Assembly (NCBI GenBank): GCA_961205875.1
Contig: OY540812.1
Coordinates: 14,198,001 to 14,262,000 of the forward strand
Length of the DNA stretch: 64,000 nucleotides
From: Sialis fuliginosa
Taxonomy: Eukaryota; Arthropoda; Insecta; Megaloptera; Sialidae
Direction of reading: 5' to 3'
In this document: positions 48,275 to 60,288 of the stretch, one piece after another
Layout: each line of letters begins with the position of its first letter
How positions within the stretch are numbered: position 1 is the first letter of the stretch
Position numbers and translations under genes: made by a program
Notes under the pieces: generated by a model
The model's database searches: none
What the model was told of the DNA's origin: nothing
What the model saw: the letters and a program-made list of their open reading frames with translations, nothing else

Positions 48275-51200
48275 ATGCAGGTGCTGGATTTGGAGAACAC
48301 TGATTTTGTACGTAGTCTCTTTTAGACATTTACTTTTATTATTATTGAATATAAATTATGTTCTGTTAAAATAAAATAGTTTGTAGAAGTATTTATTTTA
48401 TTATTAAAATATTGTTAAATTAATTAGGATACGGATTACAAAAATGGAACTTCTAATGAAAATGTGGATGTCGTATTTCGACAAATACCGAAAAACAGTA
48501 GCAGCTTTTTCATTTGGAAAATTCAGGTAAGCAAAATAATATTTACATATTTCTCTTACTAGAATCTAAATATTGATAATTATTGATAAATATTGATAAT
48601 AATTACCAAATTTAACAAAATATATCGACAAGACACAAATGTTAAAACTATAAAGCCTTGGCACTTTCAGAAACGGTCTCCGTCACCGCTTCGATCTTGA
48701 AAATCTATTACAAGTAAGCAGCGTCAAAACGCAGCGCCGTTTCGATGCAGCTAACCTGCTACTTGTATTGAATTGCATATAACAGATTTGCAAGGTCGAA
48801 GCGGTGACGGAAACCGTTTCTGTAAAGTGCCAAGGCTTAAAGCTTATTGTAAATGCCATTATAATAAAAAATACGTAAAAATATATAGGTATAATATGAT
48901 TAATTTATATTTAAAAACTATTTTAATTAAAACAATTTTTAACGTTCACATAAAAGATGAGTACAATACATGCAAATGATTAATTGAAACGAGTTTTCAT
49001 TGACATTCGCATTGTAATTGATAATCTGCATGGCGGCATAAAAACAATAAAAGATCATAAACAAATTGAACCTTCAAACGAGATATTTTATATTAATGTC
49101 GTATTAAAGGACATCAACGGTTACAATCTTGCTAAAATTGTCGTTTATTTAATTTATTCAAATAATTTGCACAATTAGAATAATTTATTTTGAACTATAT
49201 TGTAAAAAATGTCATCCAGTGTATTTTACACCGGAGGCGCTCATAAGATGAACTAAGAGCTTATATCCGGTATTATAAATCAGCTAACAAAATTTGTAAG
49301 CTTGCAAGCACTATCAAATAAGGTTTCAAACCTATCTGACAGTTCTCTTGAAGTTTTTGACAATTTTTGCACACACGTGGTATGTAAACAACAACGGTAT
49401 TAAAACAGTGGAGATATTATAAAAATTATGTTGTACGGTCAGAGTCGCTAACTGTGTTATAATAAGTTGAAGTATCACTGCTCTAAATTCGATAATTAAT
49501 CCATAGATAGACCAACAGACAGATACACTGACATCACTAGATAATGGTCTTACGTGATTCAGGGACGCACAAAACTTGTAATTCCGTTAAAATCTCAAAT
49601 TTAATTTTTTTTTCATGATTACTTTTCTTTAGTACCTACCTTGCAATACATTTCACGTATGTATAAAATGTAAAATAATAAAATAAATAAATTTCAAAAA
49701 TATGTTTCAAAGCACCGGTTGATGTTTCTTATAAAAACTGAGTTTTAATAATTTATAAAAGCACTGCTTTTTTAGAATAATTTTTTTAAATTATTATTTT
49801 TATATATAAATTACATTTCAATTCCAATCATTATTGTTTAAGATATTTAATAAATAAAATAAATTATTCAACGTGGGAGGCAAAATATAAATCAAATACT
49901 ATCAGCGATTACATGCAATTAAAAATTTATTATAATAAAATGCATTAATAAAACTAGTAAAACTAATCGTGTTTGTTATCTTCTTATTAAGATCAAGTTT
50001 AAAAATTAAAAAGGTATGGTAGGCTTAGTTAATTAAAGAAGGGAAGTAGCTTCCAATTAAAAATAATAAGATGAACTTGTTCTCAGATGTCATCGTCTTT
50101 ACACAATAATTTCTATAATTTATTATAATATGGTTTGATGTTTGATTTATCGATTTGTAAAGAAATACAAGAAAATAAAAAGTATGTTACGAGGCTTTAC
50201 TTTTATAATTAATTAACTATCGAGTAAAAGATATATCACTTTATAAATATACATATGCAGGAATTTATAAATATAATTATAATTTCATTAGGTACTGATC
50301 TAGAAAAGAGATCAGAATAGATTTTATGTTGATTTCAGTTCAGTACATTCATTATATTTATTTCAAAATATAAATTTTTAAGAATAGGCATAGCCAATAA
50401 GTCGTTTGTGGCTTTAATTTCGAACGAACATCAAGATTTTTTTAAAAAGAAATTGTGTTTTTTAAATAAATAATCAGTATTTTTTTAAATGTATAGATCG
50501 CATCACAAAAATTGTCCAACCCAGATACTTATAGATAAATGGAATGAAGAGTGTTCAGAAGTACACCTACAAAACTATCGTTCTAGCGCAGTAGAGTGAA
50601 TCCCCTGTTATACAGACAATCTATAACGCAGTGATTCTCAAAATGTTTATATACGCGTACTCTTTTAGATATCGATTTTCCCGACACACTCTATTTTTAA
50701 CAAAACTAAATGGTAGAAAGGGAAAGTATTATAATACATTCAAAATTCATACATCTTTATAGGGAATGTTTATAAACACTAAACTCTTTCGCATGCCATC
50801 AGGAGTAAGCGTACAAATACTAGTCAAACGTTTGTGGTATTTATACGCGCTATCCTATGGGCAAAGGGCGTATGCCCGATGCCCCGAGCTGACGAAGGAG
50901 TCTCGGTGTACCTATAAAAAAATTGTTTTTTGTAAATTTTTTAGTGGGTACCACAAATATTTATTCTGTCTCGGGCTCCCTACTTTCATAACCTCCGACA
51001 AAAATATCCGTATATTGATATTAATTGAAGCGAGTTCCATTTAATTCCAATCTTTGTCACTGTAATTTCAAATAGTAATTTTTTGGAATAAATAAATGGT
51101 TATTATCTCAATTGTAATTTTTTTTTAGAATTTTCATACGTAAGTGCATTGTATACCTATTGACATAATATTTGGTTTTTATATATATTTATGTTACTGA

Positions 51201-54200
51201 TAAAGGAAAAAACAACTTCCGGGTATAAAATGTTTTCATAACACTATTTGTACAGTTTAGTTATTTTGAATTTATCAGTTATAAAATTGTATTACTCATA
51301 CCTATGTACAAATGTATAAATAATATTATTAAATATTATATGCATTGATTTCGACGTGACTAAAAAAATAGGTAGTAAAAAATTTCACAGAACATTAATA
51401 ATGTTAATAGATATTATTCAAACCATACAAATAAGTTACTGTACTTAATAAACAAAAAATAAATAAAAATAATTAAATTTTGAAAGTTAAAGATTTATTT
51501 CAAACTATTATTTATATTATATCTTTCGATTCTCGCGGCCGGCAAATTAAATAATAAAAATGCACAGCATCACTCCTCTATCTCGACTTCTTGAAAACAA
51601 CCAAACCTTATCTTTAACAGCTGATCTAAATGTAATATATTCTACTTTTATAACATTTTGTAAATAACGAACTACAATAAAAATATCTGCCATGGGAGCC
51701 ACGAGACTTTCTTATACGTAATCCTAACAATGGAAAGTGTACGTGATTCTTATTTTATTAAAACATTTTATTCTATCTTTTATTAGTTTGTCAGAAATAG
51801 ATAGAATAAAATGAATGAGACATAAACTATAGATTTCTTTTCTGTTGTGAACCATTTGAATTATAATAAAAATTTTTTTCAAAAATTTGTTTTTTCGAAA
51901 AAATTAATAAATAACTAATAATAGATAATAATATTACCTACAGTTTTAACTTGACCATTTCTCTCTAATTTGCATTGTTTTAAAGTATTTCGATAAATTA
52001 AAAAATCGACGTAAGTAAACATCTGTATCTGGTTGAAAGATCATTTTCAAAAATAGGAGGTTTTCTTCCCAGACAAAAATTAATCTTAAATATAAAATTT
52101 CACCCTTCTACGTTTTGTCGTATTTGAGTTACAGCGCTTTACAGACAGACTGACAAGCAGACAGACCTGGATTACGAAAAAAAATCGGCGTCAGTATACT
52201 TACTTATAGTATAGGAGCCAGCTGCAAAATCGGTGTAGATTTAACAACCGTCTGCCGTTGTGGTTTTTTTGAAGTACTCACTCAGACAAAGCTCGGACGA
52301 TGAGTCCGGTCCACCAGCTTGTAGGGATTTAATAGATAGGGCCCACGAAAAATACGCACAAAAAAATCACGTAACAAGCGTTTGAATGAGACGGTTGCTT
52401 ATAATAGACCCCAATTAAAGATGTTTTGGATATACGGCAGAAATTTTTGCGTAGGGGTTTAATTACAGGGGCCTCTCAAAATTTCGACCCAAAAAAATCA
52501 GATAACAACCGGACCAGACCTGATGCAAAATGTTTATTTGGACGTATACTTACATAAAAACATAATGGCAGAATTTTTTATGTAGGGACTTCGGTGCTAT
52601 AAGACCTACAAATGGCCAGAATTGGGCCCCAATCTTAAAAATGCTGTAAAATCTAAAATACCGAATGAAAATTTCTGCCGCGCGGTGTATGCCTTTGTTA
52701 TGAACTATAAAATAGATATATACCCATGGCAGAAGTTTTTATTCATGCAATTCCCCCTCCCAGCTCCCCTAAAAGGTAAATTTGAGTTAGTAATAAAATG
52801 CACTAAAAAAATCATAACAAATAGGCCTATAGAGGCTTATAAACTTATAAAATGATAATATATTATTGTATGTAATGTTAGACACCCCCGTGCCCCTCCC
52901 CCTCACCCCAAGAGAAAATTTGGGTTAGTAATAAAATTTGCTAAAAAATCATTACAATTAGGTCTATAATGGCTTATGAACTTTTAAAATGATAATATAT
53001 AAGTGTATGAGGGGGGTCACGGGGGGTGTCTAACATTACATACAATAATATATTACCATTTTATGTTTATAAGCCTTTATAGGCCTATTTGTTATGATTT
53101 TTTTAGTGTATTTTATTACTAATCCAAATTTAACTTTTGGGGGAGCTGGGAGTGGGAACTGCATGAATAAAAACTTCTGCCATGGGTATATATCTATTTT
53201 ATAGTTCATAACAAAGGCATACACCGCGCGGCAGAAATTTTCATTCGGTATTTTAGATTTTACAGCATTTTTAAGATTGGGGCCCAATTCTGGCCATTTG
53301 TAGGCCTTATAGCACCGAAGTCCCTACATAAAAAATTCTGCCATTATGTTTTTATGTAAGTATACGTCCAAATAAACATTTTGCACCAGGTCTGGTCCGG
53401 TTGTTATCTGATTTTTTTGGGTCGAAATTTTGAGAGGCCCCTGTAATTAAACCCCTACGCAAAAATTTCTGCCGTATATCCAAAACATCTTTAATTGGGG
53501 TCTATTATAAGCAACCGTCTCATTCAAACGGTTGTTACGTGATTTTTTTGTGCGTATTTTTCGTGGGCCCTATCTATTAAATCCCTACAAGCTGGTGGAC
53601 CGGACTCATCGTCCGAGCTTTGTCTGAGTGAGTACTTCAAAAAAACCACAACGGCAGACGGTTGTTAAATCTACACCGATTTTGTAGCTGGCTCCAATAC
53701 TATTATATTTCATATTCATATTTTTTTTAAATATCGTAAAATCGCGATTAAAATAATTTATTAATTTGTTTTTTGATTTATTAATTTAAGTAAAAGCTGT
53801 GTATAATATTGTAAACTAATTTTATTATAACTCTAGAACTCGTCGCTCCAACCAGTACCCAAAGAACACTACGGAACATTCAACAATACTGATTGTTACA
53901 TAATTTATGCAGCATCTCCTGCTGGGAAAAATGGAGGACTAGATTTGGTAGTAAGTATTCTGTATTTATTTAAAAAAATTGATTTAAGTATTCATACGTT
54001 AATCTTTCTATTACAGTGGAGAGAAATAAAACAAAACAATGTTGAAATCCATGTTCACTTTTGGTTAGGATCATTAACAACATCAGAAAAATCTGGATTT
54101 GCTGCCTATAAAACAGTTGAACTCGATGGATTTCTGCAGAAAAAACCTACGCAACATCGGGAAGTGGAAAATTATGAAAGTCCACGATTTAAAAGTTATT

Positions 54201-57200
54201 TTAAAAATGGAATCAAGTAAGTTCCATACAAAAAAAGTATCTTATTTGGTGACATAGTACTCTGGAACTATATATCTTAGAAACCTTGAAAAAATCTTAA
54301 AATGTTTGTTTTATTGTCTCATTTAAGTTTATGTATTAAACCCCTCTCCCCTTACACAGTTACGATTAAATTAGGCTTTTAAATTTTACCCGGGAATAAA
54401 AGTATAGTTAATTTTTAGAATTGTGAAAGAATCAACTACAAATGAAAACAATAATGATTTTATTCCAAAATTATACAAACTGAAAACTAGCAGTATTCCA
54501 ATAGTAACGGAGATGACAAATATTTCTTGGGAATATTTCAATAGTGAAGAGGTGTATTTACTACATACTAAATCTACATTATTTATTTGGATCGGCCGTA
54601 CATCTAATTCATCAGATAAGCATAACATAACTAAGGTATGCACAACGAAGTAATTACTGTAATTACAAAATCAATTTCCATATTGCGAATAAAAGTTAAT
54701 TATTTTATAAAAATTATTAGCTCTCAAGCGACCTATCTGATTACAACACAATTCTGATTCTAAAATCAGGCCATAAATTAATATACATATCATGGTTAAT
54801 ATACATACATATGTATATTAACCATGAATCTGAACCCGAAACCCGAAAAAACCCGTATTTTTCATTAAGCTGAACCCGAACCAAACCGCAATATTACAAA
54901 GTCAACGAACCTGAACCTGAATCCGAACCTTTTCATGAATAACCGGTAACCATATATTTTTAAAAGGTTCAATAAATTATATATTTTTCTCCAATGATTT
55001 TTAAAAGATATTATAAAATGTACTAACTAGTTTGTTTCAATTTTATGGTAAGATGTGAGTTATCAAGTCCACTACTAAAATTTACAAACTTTCTTTTTTT
55101 AATTTTATAACTGAATTACATTTCAATTTGCAATAAAAATCTGGAAAGTAGGTTTGAATCTTTAAAATGTAATTTTATTTTTATCCTTTTTTTAGCCATA
55201 TTTTAATTATTATAATTAATATTAATATTTTTTCTTCTTCAGAAAATGTTTTATTTGTTAATTTTTTTTTTTCGATCAAAATAATTTTCTTTCAATTACA
55301 TACTTGAACCCTAACCTGAACTGAACCCTTAAAAAGTAACGGTTTTTGAATTTCAGTCGTTTTTTATTTCTATGTACATATATTGTTTTATTTTTTATTT
55401 TTAGATTGCTCTTGAAATACAAAATAATACAGGTAACCCGAAAATTTGTTTCGTGGATGATGGATATGAACAAACGTTGAATGAAGATGATAAAAAAATA
55501 TTCCATGAGCATTTAAATCTTTCAAATAGATTCGTTAGACCTCTTTTGGAAGACACAAATTTGGGGAATAAACCTGAAATAAAACTATATAAATGTGAAG
55601 ATGCGAGTGGAAAATATAGGGTTTCTGAATGTAAAAATGGTCCTTTGAAACAATCGTATTTAATTTCTGATGTAAGTGGTTTTTATCTTAAGAAATCTTA
55701 ATTAAAGAAAACAAAAAAATTGTTTATTTTCTTATATATTGGGTATTTATTCAATTCTAGAATGTTTTTATTCTTGACCAAGGACTTTATGGAATATGGG
55801 TTTGGGTTGGAAAAAATGTCAACAGCAAAGAACGATCTGAAGCCATGAGGAACGCAAGAGGTTTTGTGAAGAAGAAAAAATATCCTTCATGGACACCAGT
55901 TACTAGAATTATTGAAGGAAATGAATGTGTAGAATTCAAATGTCTTTTTAGTTTATGGAAGACTAAATATGATGAAAAAATATCGGCCATGTGTAATTTT
56001 TTTTACTAAAAATAAATTTTCTTTTTATCTTATCAAATACTTTCCATTTTAGGTATGAAGAATTACAAAATGCCTATTTCTAAATTTGATGCTGAAGTTA
56101 TGAACCAAAGGCCGGCTCTATCATCTGAATATCAGATACTAGACGATGGTTCTGGAATGCTACAAATGTGGCGAGTAAAAAATAATGATTTGGTGGAAAT
56201 CGACAAGAAAAACCACGGAATATTTTATTCAAATGCTTGTTATATTCTGGCCTATTCTTATGTTGTAAATAAAGAAGAGAGAAATGTTCTTTATAGCTGG
56301 ATGGTATGGTCAATAAAGTTTTTTTTATAATCAATGCAAGATGTAGTGACATTAATAATAGCTGTGATTATTTAATTAGCATAAAAATAAAAAACGAGGG
56401 AAAAAATATTTAAATGTAGATGTTGTCTATTAATAGCACCTCTTAAAAATGACAAACAGTTTAGTTTTATTAATTTAACTGTTCATTTAGTAATCAGTGA
56501 CGGCGCGGCAAAACATTTTTTACATAGTTTTTCATCAGGGGAAGGGGGAATTCAACATGATGATTTAAATACGAAGTGTCTTATTTTTTATGTAAAAATT
56601 TGCTATTTTTAGTTTACCACAGGAGTATTACGCCCCTGCCCCTCGACAATTACCTACTACTAGTAACATTATTTACTACTACTTCTAACTAATTGCATTT
56701 TGTCATATTTATCCATTACTTTTACAGGGTAAACATTCTAATGATGAAGAAAAACAAATTGTTATGAAAATGGTAACATTACAATCAGATACACAAAATG
56801 AAATGACAATGAAAGTGTACATTGTGGAAGGATATGAACCTAATCATTTTTTGCAGTTATTTAAAGGAAAAATGATAATTTTTAATGAACATAGCAAAGA
56901 TTCAAAAGGTAATTTGTAAACATATAAATTAATTACATTTATTATTACAATTAGTTAAAGCCAAAAGACAACTATTATTGCAATTACTATACCAAGGATA
57001 AAATATAACACTTAGAATTATTTAAATAACCTTTCCCTCAATATTCCCGACCAATATTTATTGAAAAATTAATTCAGCTTTCCTAAGATCTTATTTTTAC
57101 TAAATTTTATTAAAAAAAGTTATCCTCCCTTGAATCTATTTTAAAATTGCCTCTTGTATGTATTATAAATGCATTCATTACCATTACAAAAACTAATGAA

Positions 57201-59194
57201 TTGTCGTACCACTAGCAACGCGCCGGCATTATTGGCGTTAAGTGCTGGCACTTAACAAAAACGGATTATCGACCTTGAAAATCTGTTATATGTGATTTAA
57301 TACAAGTGGCATTTTAGCTCCGTCGAAACGGTACGGCGGGTGTTTAAAAAACGCTTTGCTGGCGTGTAAAAACGACGGCCGTCGTAACCTCGAAGATATG
57401 TATTATTGAATTCAATCAGACTGGCATTTAAGAAAAAACGGTGTCCGTCAAGCGCTGTAAATCTGTTCATTTGGATTTTATGCAAATGATACAGTAACGG
57501 TCTCCGTTTTTGTTAAGTTTAGTTTAACAACGATTTTAGCTGCATATTTATTAGCACGTTTATTAGCCTATAACTTTTTAAGATGTTAATGAATAATTAA
57601 TTTCCTTTTTGTAAAATTTCGTCATCATTATTACCCGAGTAACATCTATTTGTATATTGCAAATACAAAGAAGTATTTTACCCCACCCCTCGTAGCGCCT
57701 TTATTAATTACATTATTATTAATTAAAATTCATATTATTGCAGTTACAGAGTCTCACAAACCATCAAACTATTTATTAGAAATAACAGGCTCTGCTGTTT
57801 TCAACACAAAAGCAAAACAAGTGCCCATTAAATCTACATCCCTTGATTCAAATCACTGTTTTGTCTTACATAAGAAATCAAAATGTTTCGTCTGGTGTGG
57901 CAGTTACACTACTGGAGATGGTAGAGAAGTAGCAAAGAATTTTGCTTCTGTAGATTTTAATCTCGTTTTAGAAGGTATTTATAATAATATAGTTTACCAG
58001 TAATCAAATGCCTAATTTTGTGTTATCTGTAGGTAATGAAAAATCAGATTTTTGGGAAGCTATTGGAGGTAAATCAAATTATACCAATGTGAAACAAAAC
58101 TGTGTTGATAGTGACCCTATACCACCTCGTTTGTTTTTAACTTTTGTCGTAAATAATTCTTATAAAAGTAAGTTAAACTATAACATTCATATATTAATTA
58201 ATAAGTTATTTTTCAGAATATTTTAAATATTAATCATATTTTCAGCTGAAGAAATCCTAAACTTTACTCAAAATGATTTAAGTCCTGGTAGAATTTTATT
58301 ACTTGATGCACAAGAAATAATCTATGTTTGGGTGGGCTGTCTCTGCTCTAATGAAGGATTCCAAGAAATATATTCAATAGCAATGGATTATCTTAAAACT
58401 GGTAATAATAAATTTAACCCTTAACGATCGAGATATATTTTTATATGCGGTGCAAGCAGCTGAACCCCTTCTTTATATGTTGCCACGTACCAATTTAAAA
58501 TTTCTGCAGCAGTCAGTGTTTACAACAAAATAAAATAAATCCAATTTAATAGCATTAAACACATGTCTCCGCAGTGGAGCCTTTCGATCATTAAGGGTTA
58601 ATATTTTTTACTTTTAATATTCAAAATTCTTTTTTCTTTTCTTAGATCCAGCTGGACGAAATACCAATACAACAATAATAAAAATAAAGCAACACTGTGA
58701 GCCTCCCACATTCACTGGGTATTTTCCCAAATGGGATAAAAAATTATGGGAGGTAATATAGATAATATTAAAACAATACTTATTTATAGTTTTAAAATAT
58801 TTATTTATTATAGACATATAAATCATACGAATCATTACGGCAAAATTTAGAAAAAACAAGTAATAATAATAATATCAAACATACTTTGAAAGATGACTGT
58901 GAATTTGATAAATACCATAAATATCCTATTTCTATTTTGAAAGGAAGCAAAGATGACCTACCACAAAATGTAAATCCATTGAAAAAAGAGGTATTTAACC
59001 GAACTATTTAAAATATTTTTAATTTTTCAATTTTCAAATACTAAGATATTTTTTCCAATCATCGAATATTTATTTTCCAGTTACATTTGACACACGATGA
59101 TTTTGTACATTTGTTCAGAATGAACTACACAGATTTTGAGAGTATGCCTCAATGGAAAAAACAAAATCTAAAGAAAAACGTTGGTTTGTTTTGA
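48275..59194 (+). CDS. Villin-like actin-binding protein (gelsolin family)
   Basis: Fifteen exons: 48275-48307, 48428-48526, 53837-53950, 54017-54216, 54419-54635, 55405-55671, 55761-55992, 56053-56303, 56728-56908, 57744-57974, 58033-58167, 58246-58401, 58646-58752, 58814-58990 and 59081-59194. All have GT-AG borders and the phases agree, giving 837 residues. Six gelsolin repeats are followed by a linker (about 741-775) and a villin headpiece (about 776-837). Repeat 1 shows FIWKIQ, HYGTF and HFWLG, then [10 protein letters not shown]. Later repeats show [29 protein letters not shown] and [14 protein letters not shown] closes repeat 6. The headpiece ends [13 protein letters not shown], the classical F-actin-binding tail. 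Villins cap, sever and bundle actin in microvilli and, in flies, nurse cells (quail). Length is normal for the family. Intron 2 is 5.3 kb and full of transposons; the others are short to about 0.8 kb. Confidence 0.95.
48654..48837. mobile_element. 184-bp palindromic MITE with TAA duplication
   Basis: Arms AGCCTTGGCACTTTCAGAAA, then CGGTCTCCGTCACCGCTTCG, are repeated inverted at the right end. TAA flanks both sides (48651-48653, 48838-48840), the PIF/Harbinger pattern. Core GC-rich words (GCAGCGCCGTTTCG) stand out. A distant relative seems to be at 57251-57517. Confidence 0.8.
49264..49472. mobile_element. Truncated PIF/Harbinger-like MITE (CCGGTATTATAAA family)
   Basis: Begins TATCCGGTATTATAAATCAG after TTA and shares about 200 bp with the element at 20709-20965, but its interior (CAACGGTATTAAAACAGTG, CGCTAACTGTGTTATA) is in the opposite orientation to the same terminus there. 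No matching right end was found. Confidence 0.6.
51689..51870. mobile_element. Partial copy of the MITE at 35464-35872
   Basis: Starts GCCATGGGAGCCACGAGAC, then TTTCTTATACGTAATC, and shares TAGAATAAAATGAATG and ACATAAACTATA with the full copy. The right end is absent or strongly diverged. Confidence 0.6.
52207..53702. mobile_element. 1.5-kb foldback element with TTA duplication, inside villin intron 2
   Basis: Two arms of about 690 bp (52207 to about 52900 and about 53005 to 53702) are near-perfect inverted copies around a centre of about 105 bp. The ends TAGTATAGGAGCCAGCT / TAGTATTGGAGCCAGCT are flanked by TTA on both sides (52204-52206, 53703-53705). The centre includes a diverged direct copy (from about 52917) of the inner arm sequence (from about 52779). 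Arms carry the same 67-77-codon frame on opposite strands (52622-52855 and 53036-53287), which is a mirror by-product with no known domain. Arms look about 97% alike by eye, so the element or its last gene conversion is young. Confidence 0.85.
54788..54950. repeat. Perfect palindrome next to GAACC-type short repeats (villin intron 5)
   Basis: At 54791-54824 two 16-bp arms ATGGTTAATATACATA face each other across 2 bp. Directly after, CTGAACCCGAAACCCGAA and related GAACCC/GAACCT words recur to about 54945 and again at 55307-55330 (CTTGAACCCTAACC). It is an unstable minisatellite-like patch; the family is unknown. Confidence 0.7.
57251..57517. mobile_element. Diverged MITE in villin intron 9
   Basis: Perfect 14-bp inverted ends CTTAACAAAAACGG (57251-57264 and 57504-57517). 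The left end overlaps a small palindrome GTTAAGTGCTGGCACTTAAC (57237-57256). Interior words CGACCTTGAAAATCTGTTA and CGTCGAAACGG resemble the MITE at 48654. It is GC-richer than the intron. Confidence 0.55.
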
Positions 59195-59276
59195 ATGGAA
59201 GACTATAAAATACATATTTACAATATTTAATTAATATATTACCAGTGTAACTTTATATACTTTTCTTATTTTATAT

Positions 59277-59282
59277 AATAAA
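59277..59282 (+). promoter_or_regulatory. Poly(A) signal of villin
   Basis: AATAAA stands 83 bp after the TGA stop, before a T-rich stretch. It is the first such signal and a plausible 3' end. Confidence 0.55.
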
Positions 59283-60288
59283 TATTGCTTTTAAACATAT
59301 CAATTGCATGGTTCTGTGTTAAAACCAAAATAATTTTTTTCTGATCCAGTCCAAGAATGAATAATATATATACAAATAAAATAAGAAAATAATTGCAATG
59401 AATATTTTTGGTTTATTGATAAAATTTTACATAATTATTAAGTTATCAATAGGATAACATTTTTACAAATAACATGTTTACAATAATTAATTATAAATTT
59501 ATTAATATATTGGTACTTTATTATTTAGTATTTTATACAGTATCCCATATCAACATAGCACATCGGGACAACGCGATTATAAAATAAAGAGCATCAATAT
59601 TATAAAAAGTTGTTCAATTACAACGTTCTTCATATGATAAGTGAGAATCAAGGCACAATATTTTATTTCCATACCGATAACCATTGTATGTGTAAAACAT
59701 ATCACAAGTAACAAAATATTAATACAGCCGTTGGAAATGTTTGATGAAAAATATCATAATTATCCCCAAAATAAAATACAAAAATAATATCTGTAAATAA
59801 ATATAGATAATAAAATAGAGATAGATATAGATAAATGGCAAAGCATTCCATAATTCTAATTAGTTATTTACCTAATTTAATTTATATAACTTCAAGCATT
59901 CATATTTGTATTCAGATATATATCAGAATACAAAACCTATCAAAAAGTGTCGACTACTAAATGAGCATGGATTTTAACAATTACTGAGCAACTGCTTAAC
60001 ATTTTGATTAATACAAATGTACGCTCATCTTCCGATAACAGCAATTCATTATAAACATTAAATAGCAAAAACTATTTGCAATTACTCATTCAAATATGTT
60101 TTTATATAAAATTATAAGTAATAAATACGAGTTATAAAATTTTCAAAAGTATAATAATAAATGATTATTAAAAAATTGCAGACTAGATTTTTAAAATAAT
60201 ATGTAAAATACAAATCACAATTTAAATTTAAAAAACATTATTAGTTATGAATATAAATACGATATAAAATTATTATGAAAAGAATTAC
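59283..60288. other. AT-rich spacer downstream of villin
   Basis: No gene, element or array recognised. Confidence 0.6.

Larger units (their letters stand above)
48527..53836 (+). other. Villin intron 2, a transposon-rich 5.3 kb
   Basis: Bounded by gtaagc and ctctag. It contains a PIF/Harbinger-like MITE (48654-48837), a truncated copy of another (49264 on), a partial MITE (51689-51870) and a 1.5-kb foldback (52207-53702). Around 50585-50650, CAGTAGAGTGAATCCC and CAGTGATTCTCAAA resemble Tigger- and hAT-type ends. The frames at 48773-49178 and 50766-51044 have no recognisable product. Confidence 0.7.

Noticed and set aside
52622-53287. Pair of nearly identical 77- and 83-residue proteins on opposite strands
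   Set aside because: They are mirror images created by the foldback arms; no known domain and no codon bias.
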